A stretch of 64,000 bases of DNA, from the NCBI GenBank assembly GCA_030407315.1, contig JALQPE010002425.1, positions 233,628 to 297,627 of the forward strand, given 5' to 3'. The translations under genes were made by a program, and so were the position numbers. The notes under the pieces are model-generated. The model ran no database searches. It saw only the letters and a list, made by a program, of their open reading frames with translations, and was not told where the DNA came from. Of this stretch, positions 1-8,226 are shown piece by piece; position 1 is the stretch's first letter; the number at the start of each line of letters is the position of its first letter. This stretch comes from Asparagopsis taxiformis. Taxonomy: Eukaryota; Rhodophyta; Florideophyceae; Bonnemaisoniales; Bonnemaisoniaceae.

Positions 1-840
1 GAGCAGCGCCAGCAACAGGCCGAACGCACCTCCAAAGCCATCGAGGATATGAATCAACAGCTTGCCACAATCATGACCACGCTGCGTAAACAGGCCGGTA
101 TGCCGCCAGTTTCGTCGCCCCCGACCCCTGATGCCGCCGTGCCCAATGTGACAAACGCCCGCGACGGCGTCCCCGCCGCGTCGAGTAGCGATGAGAATAC
201 CTCGACCACCGCCGACGAGCCGTACATGGACCCCAAGAATTTTGGCTACGAATCGTCCGCCGGATGGCAGGTGCTCGCCGCAGAGGATCAGCTTCCGGAG
301 AATCAGTCGGGAAATCTCCAGTTTCGTATCGAGTGCGATATGAATGGTTGCTCCATTATTGAACTGCAGGGCGATGCTGCACCAGGTCCGGGCGTTCGTA
401 AAAAGTTTATTCATAGTGGTCCCGGATTTCGAGTTGGATACGACCCGGAGGCTCCCAAGAGTTTCTGCGCCATGGTGGGCAGTGATCAGTGGTTGTTGGC
501 GCTCAGTCAGGATGAAATTCGTCATTTCAAGAGGCTTTGTCTATCGGTACAGAAGAAAATGAGCCGCATTGGCAGTGGTGAGGAGGATGCGCCGATGAAG
601 AAGCCGACCGTGCGTCGCAGCGGTGATGGAATGTTCAATGTGCGTGTCGCGCGCGCAGGCCTTGATAGCTCGGTTGAATTGGAGTCGAAACTGGTGTGGG
701 TGCAGGCAATTGGACAACCGGTTCTTGGCCAGTACTGCATTCGCGCGATATTCATGGAAGGGCGACAGAGTGAATGCTTCTGGGGAACCGAGACCGTTCC
801 AAATTTGTTCAACGCCCTACCAAAGCTAGGTCTGGAATAG
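1..840 (+). CDS. DUF1818-like protein, 5' truncated by window edge
   Basis: The frame is open from base 1 through the ATG at 49, so the gene starts upstream of the window. Seen: a Gln-rich, coiled-coil-like start, a Ser/Pro/Thr-rich linker (about residues 35-75 from the ATG), then a compact domain over roughly the last 140 residues. That domain has the pattern GPGFRVGYDP, a Trp-Leu-Ala-Leu stretch, and ends with ECFWGTETVPNLFNALPKL. Known: this pattern resembles the cyanobacterial DUF1818 family (the GxGWRLGWxP and YWPATAVPELL regions as I recall them), whose function is unknown. Inferred: a cyanobacterial-type, possibly plastid, protein of endosymbiotic origin. Any transit peptide would lie outside the window. 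The Gln-rich N-terminal extension is not part of the family. A profile search against DUF1818 would settle the name. Confidence 0.6.
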   Translation, partial: EQRQQQAERTSKAIEDMNQQLATIMTTLRKQAGMPPVSSPPTPDAAVPNVTNARDGVPAASSSDENTSTTADEPYMDPKNFGYESSAGWQVLAAEDQLPENQSGNLQFRIECDMNGCSIIELQGDAAPGPGVRKKFIHSGPGFRVGYDPEAPKSFCAMVGSDQWLLALSQDEIRHFKRLCLSVQKKMSRIGSGEEDAPMKKPTVRRSGDGMFNVRVARAGLDSSVELESKLVWVQAIGQPVLGQYCIRAIFMEGRQSECFWGTETVPNLFNALPKLGLE

Positions 841-919
841 TTGCGTACTACGTGCATGATTAAACAGGTGCGCAATTGTTCAACAGTTCATCATGACTAT
901 TTACATGAGATTTGATAAA

Positions 920-1723
920 CTAGAATCTGAGCATGAAGAACACGACGAAAATGCCGGCGCTCAACGCAAATATGGCCAGGAAGGAAAACGTAAACGACAC
1001 GAAGAATGAAACAACGGCAGTTATGATCTTGAAAAGCAGCAGAAACAAACATAGACCAACCACGCTGTAACCAATTTGTGCAGCTCGCTCATCAACGCTA
1101 TTCACATTGCCAACGAACAAACTCTGTACTCTGTTCTTTTCGGCATCTTTGCCCACATCAATGACGTTAGCATCAATATTAGAAGTGTCCGGGATATCAG
1201 GCAAACCATCCGAGCCTCCGAACAAAGCATTTCCTTTTCTTCTGAACTGCGGGACACCGCCAACGCTGTCGTACACATAGTCTTTATATTCATCATCATC
1301 ATCGTCCCATTCCGGAACCTCGGGCGCCAAATCAAGAGTTTTCAGCAGTGACCTTTCACCAGTGTTATTTCGCACATCAGTGGCATCGTCAGCTCTTTTA
1401 ATGAGAAATTCGGCAACTCGTTTGGGGAGTCGATCACGCAACGTAGCCTTTTCCTCATCTGTGAGCGGCCCCATTGCAGTGGAGACGTTGACATTGTCCC
1501 AAAAGGGTCCTGTGTCACCATCAACAAAGATACTGGATTCACGATGATCTTCTTCTTGCGGCGGCGACGCTTCGTCTGATTGCATTGCAACGTTGGATAC
1601 GCAGCGCGTTTGCATGGTGGATACATATCGCGGGCGTCTACGACTGAGATTTCCGGGCGAATTGCAGAAGGACGAATATAGGCATGATGGTGTGCACGGG
1701 ATGGAGAAAGCTAACAGTGACAT
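920..1723 (-). CDS. Predicted plastid membrane protein, function unknown
   Basis: This is a 267-residue protein that I do not recognise. Seen: a Ser/Arg/Cys-rich N-terminus poor in acidic residues (about 1-45) that fits a plastid transit peptide, an acidic, hydrophilic middle with a run of Asp near residue 140, and a strongly hydrophobic C-terminus (about 218-267) forming one or two membrane spans and ending FFMLRF. Inferred: a nuclear-encoded plastid membrane protein with its bulk on one side of the membrane. No catalytic motif is visible. It is divergent from the PPR gene at 2033 and convergent with the DUF1818-like gene, 79 bases away. Confidence 0.6.
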   Translation of the reverse strand: MSLLAFSIPCTPSCLYSSFCNSPGNLSRRRPRYVSTMQTRCVSNVAMQSDEASPPQEEDHRESSIFVDGDTGPFWDNVNVSTAMGPLTDEEKATLRDRLPKRVAEFLIKRADDATDVRNNTGERSLLKTLDLAPEVPEWDDDDDEYKDYVYDSVGGVPQFRRKGNALFGGSDGLPDIPDTSNIDANVIDVGKDAEKNRVQSLFVGNVNSVDERAAQIGYSVVGLCLFLLLFKIITAVVSFFVSFTFSFLAIFALSAGIFVVFFMLRF

Positions 1724-2032
1724 TGAAAGAAGATGCTACTCGCAACGCAGACTTGCAACACAACTTGGTAGAAGGAAGAAAGCTATGAGTGACGGGAGCA
1801 AATGCACTGAAAAGGTGAACAAATATGAGATTTTTGCAAAATGGTTTTTGTCGATGATTGGCGCCGGTTCATTGGATGACAACGGACAAATCGCGGAAAC
1901 TAAATTTAATTTAGTGGAGATCGAGCTCCGCGTCAATTGAGATATTACCCACGTGCCAACCGACCATGGCCAGCAGCAGCATCGATCCTTGTGCATCAAC
2001 AGTGATTCAAACATCGTCGATCGTCAAACCAA
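1724..2032. other. Divergent intergenic region
   Basis: This is the shared upstream region of the plastid membrane protein (minus) and the PPR protein (plus). I see no conserved gene or RNA in it. Confidence 0.5.
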
Positions 2033-2509
2033 ATGGCCTTCATCACACCGTTCGCCACGCGTTGTTTGCAAAGCGGCCGCACAAGTCGTCAGCAGCTGAC
2101 GACGGTGCAACGGCCGCGACGATGGGCAGCGCGCACGCGAATGACGGCGGTGCCGCAGCAGCAGAACATTGATGTGGCGTGGGCGACATTTGCGGAGAAG
2201 ATGAAGCAGACGGGGGAGATTCCGGCAATTGAGGAGTGGCACGAGTTGTTGGACGTGTGCGAAGCAACGTGCGATAAGGCGGACAAAGCGATTTGGATTG
2301 TCAATTTAATGCGCGAAACGGGCCTCAAACCAACGGCTGTCACATATGAAAAGGTGCTGCGCATTTGCTCGATCATGGACGATCGTGCCGCAGCCTTTCA
2401 TCTCGTCGAACACATGTTCACGGACAAGGTGCTGCTCGGCGATGTGGAGCTGCCCGACGGCATGGAGGAGGTGCTGAGAAAGATATTGCCGCCAGAGGCG
2501 TTTGAATGA
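2033..2509 (+). CDS. Small PPR-repeat protein, probably organellar
   Basis: This is a 158-residue protein. The first 40 residues are rich in Arg/Ser/Thr/Gln with few acids and begin MAF, which fits a plastid or mitochondrial leader. Residues about 60-140 form helix-turn-helix pairs of the pentatricopeptide type: the segment around WIVNLMRETGLKPTAVTYEK has the typical GLKPTxVTY turn and is followed by a second degenerate repeat. Known: PPR proteins bind organellar RNA and act in its processing, stability or translation. At about two to three repeats it is far shorter than usual (10 or more), so it may need a partner or serve as a structural factor. The ATG at 2033 is the first that gives a leader. 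Confidence 0.65.
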   Translation: MAFITPFATRCLQSGRTSRQQLTTVQRPRRWAARTRMTAVPQQQNIDVAWATFAEKMKQTGEIPAIEEWHELLDVCEATCDKADKAIWIVNLMRETGLKPTAVTYEKVLRICSIMDDRAAAFHLVEHMFTDKVLLGDVELPDGMEEVLRKILPPEAFE

Positions 2510-2727
2510 GTTTTCAACTATTCCTTTCCCAGTCATTGGTTAGAATAAAGTCAAACATGTGCTGTGTGCGTGGGCCAAAATGAGCCATAATGGCCCAGTA
2601 TATATCTTTAATTTTACTAATTTAAGAGCATGCGCTGGGAGGCTGGATCTGGCGTCAAGCAGCCGTCCACAAGCATACCGAGCCAACCTCATCGATGACG
2701 TATCTACTCGACTAAACTCATCTTATC

Positions 2728-3618
2728 ATGAATGTCACAGGCGATATGAACGACTCGGTCCAATTCCAATGTCTCAGTGCATGTGTTCGCGACGCGCTCA
2801 TATCCTGTCGTCAACCCCAGACGCACCCGCAGCTTGCCCTTTACGCCGCCCAAATCGCCGCAGTAGAAGACATCGACGTTCAAGAAAACCAGGTCTTTCA
2901 ATTTCTCTCAGACCATCCGCAGCAATCTACGTCCACATACACATGGAAAGCATATCCGGAAAGCTCTCCAGTGCAACAAATCGCCGCCGTACTTCTCCTC
3001 TGGCATCGAGCCGCCAAATTTCCGCTCCACTTCGCCTCCGTAATCAGCCTCCAGGAAACGCACGACGATCATCAAACGCTCAACAATTACACCCATCTCG
3101 TGCACGACGCTTTACGCCAACTCCATCGCGCCAACCCACTTGTGGATCAAGCCGCGCTCCAAACACTCCTCCAATCGCTGTGCATCGGCGGCATATCGCG
3201 CTGTCTGGGCATGCGTCGCACAATGGCAACCATCGCGCACGTCGTGCCGCCAACCTACGACGTTCTCGTCGCCGCGTTTCGCAAACCCGCCGCCCCGATG
3301 CGTCCAGACGCCCGCCTCACCGTCGGCGCCCGAGCGCTGGCAAAGCATTGCGGCCGGCGAGGAACCGGCTGGGTGAGCAGCTGGTGGGGCGCGGAGAGCG
3401 AGCTTATGACCGGCTCGGACGATGCCAAGAATGCACGCGCTGAAATTGTGCTGTTTCGCGTCATGTCGCATTGCGTCTGGCTCAACATTCACACCATTGT
3501 CGGCGAGGAGCAGGTGGTCGAGTTGAGGGTTCGTGAAGGCTATGGCGCGCGATGGAATGCAACAGACAGTTCTTTTCGAGGCTTTTTGGAGATTCACATG
3601 CCGAACAACGCCTCGTGA
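2728..3618 (+). CDS. Conserved plant/algal protein of unknown function
   Basis: This is a 296-residue protein. The first 200 residues are mostly helical and unremarkable. The C-terminal third, around GARALAKHCGRR, the Trp-Trp pair, SDDAKNARAE, HCVWLNIHTI and REGYGARW, matches my memory of an uncharacterised plant and algal family with the pattern GARAxxKH, W.., KN.xA, CVWxNxH, GYGARW. I cannot assign a function. No leader or membrane span is seen. The gene ends 55 bases before the end of the convergent Hint gene, with a hexamer microsatellite between them. Confidence 0.6.
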   Translation: MNVTGDMNDSVQFQCLSACVRDALISCRQPQTHPQLALYAAQIAAVEDIDVQENQVFQFLSDHPQQSTSTYTWKAYPESSPVQQIAAVLLLWHRAAKFPLHFASVISLQETHDDHQTLNNYTHLVHDALRQLHRANPLVDQAALQTLLQSLCIGGISRCLGMRRTMATIAHVVPPTYDVLVAAFRKPAAPMRPDARLTVGARALAKHCGRRGTGWVSSWWGAESELMTGSDDAKNARAEIVLFRVMSHCVWLNIHTIVGEEQVVELRVREGYGARWNATDSSFRGFLEIHMPNNAS

Positions 3619-3641
3619 AACAAGTGTACTGCATGCGTGCC

Positions 3642-3671
3642 GGTGTCGGTGTCGGTGCCGGTGCCGGTGCC
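3642..3671 (+). repeat. GGTGYC hexamer microsatellite
   Basis: Five tandem hexamers (two GGTGTC followed by three GGTGCC) lie in the 55-base gap between two convergent stop codons. Likely slippage-prone 3' UTR sequence. Confidence 0.9.
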
Positions 3672-3673
3672 AC

Positions 3674-4657
3674 TTATAATTCTGATTTGCCCTTTGGTAA
3701 CAAACCATTGGCGACCAGTTTGGGCGCACCCTGTGCGAACGAACCTCCCGTCAGGTCAATTGCGAACACGCGGAACGCCGCCTTCACTGGCGCCAATAGC
3801 GTGCTGGCAAGCGTCGGGTTTACAGCTGTTGTGTATGTGCTCGTTCGGAATCCATCGACAATAATGTCACCGGTCAAAGTATGCGGATTGTATAGCCCTG
3901 TGGCTTGTACTCGCTCCATAGCTGTTATAGTCACTAATTCGCCGCGCTGATTTTGCAAGTGGTCGCCCACACGCAGACGATTGGCTGCTTTGAGTGAACC
4001 GTCTGCATAGATGTAGTGGCCGGCGGAAAGACGAATGGACCCTTGATTGGTTTGCAGTTGCACAAATGGGAAGCTGCCTGTTGAAATTTTGTGACTGAAG
4101 AAGAAGAGCTCGGAATATTGACCGTTGGCAACCTGTACTCGGTCGCCGACTGCGAGCTCATGCATTGGCACTGCACCGCGACCCTCCACATTCACGAGGG
4201 AGGCAGCTGGGAAGCACAAGTCATCATCATCATCGTCGTCTTCAACGGGTACAAAACCCTGTACGTCGCCGTCATCATCGTCGTCGTCGAATTCGTCGTC
4301 GTCGAAATCATCATCATCGTCGTCGTCATCATCGTCGTCATCGCCGAAAGATGGGCGTCGACGTCGACGGCGTTGGCGGAGAGCGGCATCGTGCAAGTCA
4401 TCAGCCTGGTCAAGCTTGATGGAAGTTTCAGTGGCGGGGGTGGGTTGCTTGTTAATGGACGGAAGCTTTTGCATGATCTCTCGAAGTTGCTTACTCCTTT
4501 GAACGCGTTGTTGACGACGGGTGTGGTGGAGCATGGAGCGTTTGTTGTGGGTGGAATGGGCGACCTTTTTGTTGGTAGATTTCAAATGGCGCGCCGACGC
4601 GACGTTGAGGCATGCGAGGAGCAGCAGAGCGAAAATGAGCGGTGTGTTGTGGCGCAT
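3674..4657 (-). CDS. Secreted Hint (hedgehog/intein-type) domain protein with poly-Asp tract
   Basis: This is a 327-residue protein. Seen: a classical signal peptide (residues 1-21, Leu/Ala core), a basic region (about 23-60), an Arg run followed by a long Asp tract (about 106-146), then a Hint domain. The domain begins at Cys148 (LCFPAASLV), has MHELAVGDRVQV at about 165, a block-B-like SAGH (211-214, where hedgehog Hint domains have TxxH), GDHLQ at about 231, and NPHTLTGDIIVDG at about 257. Known: Hint domains cleave the peptide bond before Cys by an N-S acyl shift; in hedgehog the thioester is attacked by a sterol. Cys and His are present and Thr is replaced by Ser. Hog-type Hint proteins are known from red algae. 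The C-terminus ends KSEL, similar to ER-retrieval KDEL. Inferred: a secretory-route protein able to shed its acidic N-terminal part. Confidence 0.8.
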   Translation of the reverse strand: MRHNTPLIFALLLLACLNVASARHLKSTNKKVAHSTHNKRSMLHHTRRQQRVQRSKQLREIMQKLPSINKQPTPATETSIKLDQADDLHDAALRQRRRRRRPSFGDDDDDDDDDDDDFDDDEFDDDDDDGDVQGFVPVEDDDDDDDLCFPAASLVNVEGRGAVPMHELAVGDRVQVANGQYSELFFFSHKISTGSFPFVQLQTNQGSIRLSAGHYIYADGSLKAANRLRVGDHLQNQRGELVTITAMERVQATGLYNPHTLTGDIIVDGFRTSTYTTAVNPTLASTLLAPVKAAFRVFAIDLTGGSFAQGAPKLVANGLLPKGKSEL

Positions 4658-5907
4658 GGTGGTGGTTGTAGGTTGTATGGTAGATGTGTAGTGCGTCTAA
4701 CAAGGGTCTTTTATATTTGAGATGTGTATGCGTTACATCGGTGGATAGCGGAAAGCGGACCGAGTGATGACTGTCTGGATTGGTGTGGAAGTGTGTTGGC
4801 AGAATAGTGGAAAAAATTGGTACATGGCGCATCGACATTGCTGGATTGCATATTATGCGAAATAGTTGTCATGAACCATAGGTCCACCCCAGCAATAGTG
4901 CACCGTGTATCCTATACTTTACTCTAATTTAGCTCCTCCAATTTCTTCGTCGAATGCCATCCGCATATGCGTCCACATCACACTGGTCATACTCGCCATT
5001 GCTTCCTCACACGTCAACATACCATACATTGCTCGATGTCATGTCGACGTTCTCTACAACCGTTGCGCTGTCTCCTTCCAGGTCGGCAGTAATCTCTCCG
5101 CATCGTCCACGCAAACAGCGCCCCAGGTCGTTACACCCCTCCAGCTCATCTCCACACTGCGAGTACTGCATAGTGCTGTGTGGAAGGAAAAGATTCCATT
5201 CCACGCGTCTGCTCGCGAAATAGACGTCACTGCTATGCTTGCAGACAACCATCAATTTCGCCACACTATTTCGAATTCTTCCAGCCACTGGTGCGTGCAT
5301 CCCAGACAACTTGGAAATATCTGTCTTGTTTCAAACCTTTCGAGCATACAAGCTCATTTCAACTTCTGGTCTACTTCGTGCTGTACACACACATGTCGTC
5401 GCATTTGTACTATTGCTGGCCTTTGGTGACAGCATGTCTGGACCGCATGCGCTGCCCTTTCCATTCTTCGTTGCAACATCACTGCCTAGTGATGGCCGTT
5501 ACGATCAGTCTGTGATCAAAAACTGACTCCGGTTATGATCAGAGAAATGTTCAGAGTAAGTTGCTTCCTCTTGTTAATCGATGCCTGTCATTCCTGGTGA
5601 GCAATCTAGCTTTTTGTTAGACATAGGGCGTGTAGAATCGCGTCGCTTAGATTAGATACTCTGACAAACAGCTCCAAAGAGAATATCCTACATCAGCTGC
5701 ATTTACCAATAGATTATTCAAGTAATGTAGTTATGACGGGCATTAGAACTGATGTTCTTTTTCAAGACGAGGACGAACAGTTCTGTTGGGGTATTCATAG
5801 TCTCGAATGTTTTGAAAATTAGTCGTGGCCATATTTTCACAGTCAAATTTTTTCTCATCAACCATGCGACTCTCTTCAGTCATCCGATCTGACACATCCA
5901 TCGCACA
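4658..5907. other. 1.25-kb region with no supportable gene
   Basis: The first part is the upstream region of the Hint gene. Between about 4905 and 5526 two overlapping plus-strand frames stay open, one from 4905 to 5429 (no ATG start; GTG at 4905) and one with ATG at 4954, but neither resembles a family I know and I could not join them by convincing splice sites. A GTAAGT donor-like site lies near 5556. An undetected spliced gene cannot be excluded. Confidence 0.4.
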
Positions 5908-6360
5908 ATGTTGATGTCCATCTCCACGCGCGTCTGCAGCGCATTCAGAGCAACATACACGCGACGATCTTGGCGAACCATCTGCGCGACGCCTCCATCG
6001 CAGTACACCATCGATGACGTGAATCAAATGTTCGGAGAAGCTCGTCTGTGTCTGCAAGAGTAAGTGATTGCACGATTCCCAGCGTTGAAACTATTGCCAA
6101 TGGTCGGTTCTGACGGGTCGTGCGGCGTAAACACGTGCGTTCTCCATCACAGCGCAGTAGAATCCAAGGGCACCGTGTATTTTGAAGACGATTTCATGGA
6201 TGCCAAACAGGCCACCGCTTCTACTTTGCAAGCTTTCGAAGATCTTTGCGCCGCCGCTTCACCGCAGGAAAGGGCTTCGTTAATCGCTGCCAATCGCCCT
6301 AAAATGGCTCAGCTGAAGGAAGAGTTTAGGATGTTGGAGGACGAACTAATCCATGATTAG
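5908..6360 (+). CDS. Small two-exon protein, probably mitochondrial, conserved plant-type unknown
   Basis: Assembled by hand from two exons: 5908-6059 and 6153-6360, with a 93-nt intron (donor GTAAGT at 6060, acceptor AG at 6151-6152). The product is 119 residues. Seen: an Arg/Ser/Thr-rich presequence-like N-terminus (about 1-28), then YTIDDVNQMFGEAR, a YFEDDF segment after the junction, and a helical C-terminus with KMAQLKEEFRMLEDEL. Splicing puts both parts in one frame and removes an intron-encoded run, which supports the model. I recall similar small plant proteins with an FxEARxxIEDAxxSxGTxYFEED pattern, but know no function. The long minus-strand frame over 5743-6057 is its antisense shadow. 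Confidence 0.7.
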
Positions 6361-6439
6361 CAGAGTAAAAGCGATACCTCCCATACACATCGCGTCTTGC
6401 AATCGAGCCGTTTCTGCCACACGTGCCGCTTCCAAATTT

Positions 6440-6447
6440 TTTGGCGC
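6440..6447 (+). promoter_or_regulatory. E2F/DP-type site upstream of MED8
   Basis: TTTGGCGC, a perfect match to the E2F consensus TTTSSCGC, preceded by further T residues, lies 85 bases before the MED8 start codon. Binding is inferred. Confidence 0.45.
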
Positions 6448-6532
6448 AATTTTTTAACTCATCCGCCAGTCAAGCCGCTGTCTGCGTGTCGACAGTTCGT
6501 CGCGCCGACCCATCGGCTGTTCCAACGCGCAG

Positions 6533-7099
6533 ATGCAAAGCGGTGGTGGTGCCGTCACCAAGATTGATGCCGCACTGGTCAATCTGAGAGCCAGAGCACT
6601 GGATCTGCACGCCCGTCTCGCCGAGCTACGAGACGCCGCAGCAATGCTTCGCGACGGCGTGGGCATGGGCAGAAACGAGGCATGGCCCACATTTCTGAAC
6701 AAATACGACACGCTGGCCAAGCTTTTCTACCAGCTCACCGAGGAATTGGATCGCTCTCTCACCGAGGTCGGGCTGGAAAACTTTGTCGCCCAGCCTAAAT
6801 CCGTTACTAGTGACCCGACGTTGGTTCCGGAGTTGTTGCGGACAAAGCTGGAGCCTGAAATTGAACGCGACTTTGAAAACTTGCAGAAAGACCACGCCAC
6901 TGATACTAGTGATAAGGACGTTGCCGTACGGATCTCCTCGTTTAATGCTTTCATTGAAGCCGCACTCGATCAGTTTCAGGATCTCAGAGATGACCTTGCT
7001 AAATCGCGGCCTCAAGAACCACCAGGTAAGATTGTGCCTCCTGCCGCTGATGCTATTCTTGATGCCATTACGAGTGGTGCGGGGCTGCGCCCGATGTGA
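6533..7099 (+). CDS. MED8: Mediator subunit 8 (MED8) homologue
   Basis: This is a 188-residue protein, predicted all-helical. Seen: an N-terminal helix pair (about 8-45), FLNKYDTLAKLFYQLTEELDR (about 62-82), and the segment PELLRTKLEPEIE (about 98-110). Known: MED8 carries a conserved PxxLRTKxxPEVE motif after a KY-containing helix and sits in the Mediator head, linking it to RNA polymerase II. The size is a little below that of animal MED8 but matches compact algal subunits. A nuclear role in transcription initiation is inferred from family membership. A polyadenylation-like AATAAA lies just downstream, near 7134. Confidence 0.75.
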   Translation: MQSGGGAVTKIDAALVNLRARALDLHARLAELRDAAAMLRDGVGMGRNEAWPTFLNKYDTLAKLFYQLTEELDRSLTEVGLENFVAQPKSVTSDPTLVPELLRTKLEPEIERDFENLQKDHATDTSDKDVAVRISSFNAFIEAALDQFQDLRDDLAKSRPQEPPGKIVPPAADAILDAITSGAGLRPM

Positions 7100-7403
7100 C
7101 GAGGAGAACAACTACTGTTGCTAGGTCTTTGTGAATAAAAGTTGTAATATTAATAGTACTGCTTCCTTTCGATACGCGGTTACTCAACGTATTAGAGCAT
7201 GTCGTCCCAAGTCGAGAGACTTACGCAGCGGCCGACGCGGAGCTCAGCAGTAAATTTTGTGCGCACCAATCCCGTTTCGAAGCAAATTTAATCCGGTTCT
7301 TCGGAAGCAATTTTGCCAAACTCTCAGGTCCTCAATGTTGCGTGCCTATGTATGGCAATTCAGTATCGTAGGTATGTAATAATCCCACAATTCCGAGTTC
7401 ACA
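7100..7403. other. Intergenic region, MED8 3' end to USB1 promoter
   Basis: Contains an AATAAA-like signal near 7134. I see nothing else. Confidence 0.5.
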
Positions 7404-8186
7404 ATGCAAGCAATCAGTGCGTATTCTTCCTCGAGCAGTGAAAGTGAACAAATCGGCAAACCGCGTGCATCACAAGAACAATTTCAAGATGGTGCTCGTG
7501 TCAAACCAAAACTTCCACCGCCTCCAGATGATCTAGAAGCTATGCAATTTCAAAATACAACTCACGGTACTGGGGACGTGGTTGATCTACCAGCTGTGGT
7601 ACCTCACGACCCAAGGGAAGACAAATATCTTGTCCACGTCTCTGTACCTGTACATGGACCCAACCTAAAATCATTCGTCAATTCACTGATGGGGAAAGCT
7701 AGACTGCAGTTGGTTGGATCACCTGTGAAAGCATCATTCTCCGAGTTGAATGACTTTCACATCAGCGTATCTCGACCAGCGTCAATTCGTTCCAACACTA
7801 TACCAGAATTGGTGTCCAAGCTCCGACACAGGGTTGAACAATGCAGGGGAGGACTTGTCGACATAAAACCAAGCATTTCTGCATTTCTCAGTCAGAACAG
7901 TAGGCGGCTGTATCTTGCCGCTCCCGTCGTATCTGGCTCTATCCGTTGCCCAATACTGGATCTCATCAGTGCCACAGATGAAGTTTTGCAGGCCTTTGGG
8001 CTTGCTATATTTTTTGATGACCCAAAACCACACATGTCATTTGCGTCTACTGAAACAATTGAAGTCTTGTCACAGTTCAACTCCATTTGCAATTATGCCA
8101 AAGACGAAGACTGTCTACAGCTGAAAATCGAAAAAGTTGAATGCTCTATTGGTCGATCACGATATGTATTTACACTGCCTAAGTAA
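7404..8186 (+). CDS. USB1: U6 snRNA phosphodiesterase USB1
   Basis: This is a 260-residue protein. Seen: a disordered Ser/Pro-rich N-terminus (about 1-70), then a 2H-phosphoesterase fold with both catalytic HxS motifs, HIS at 119-121 and HMS at 210-212 (context FFDDPKPHMSFAS). Known: USB1/Mpn1 trims the 3' oligoU tail of U6 snRNA and leaves a terminal phosphate, which stabilises U6; it acts in the nucleus. The order and spacing of the HxS motifs and the PKPHxS context are diagnostic. It is convergent with the debranching enzyme, 40 bases away. Together with SmF in this window it shows a working spliceosomal system. Confidence 0.9.
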   Translation: MQAISAYSSSSSESEQIGKPRASQEQFQDGARVKPKLPPPPDDLEAMQFQNTTHGTGDVVDLPAVVPHDPREDKYLVHVSVPVHGPNLKSFVNSLMGKARLQLVGSPVKASFSELNDFHISVSRPASIRSNTIPELVSKLRHRVEQCRGGLVDIKPSISAFLSQNSRRLYLAAPVVSGSIRCPILDLISATDEVLQAFGLAIFFDDPKPHMSFASTETIEVLSQFNSICNYAKDEDCLQLKIEKVECSIGRSRYVFTLPK

Positions 8187-8226
8187 CGACAGCACTTTCA
8201 AGATTGAATACTTTAAGAGTCTTAGA

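Noticed and set aside
4220..4350. Trinucleotide-rich stretch considered as a CRISPR-like or tandem repeat array
   Set aside because: It is imperfect GAC/GAT codon repetition encoding the Asp tract, with no spacers.
4125..4720. Plus-strand frames rich in Ser, His or Val/Ile over the Hint gene
   Set aside because: They are translations of the repetitive Asp-codon tract on the opposite strand.
5743..6057. Minus-strand open frame of 104 codons
   Set aside because: It overlaps, antisense, exon 1 of the spliced gene at 5908-6360, which has presequence, donor, acceptor and family-like sequence; the antisense frame has none.
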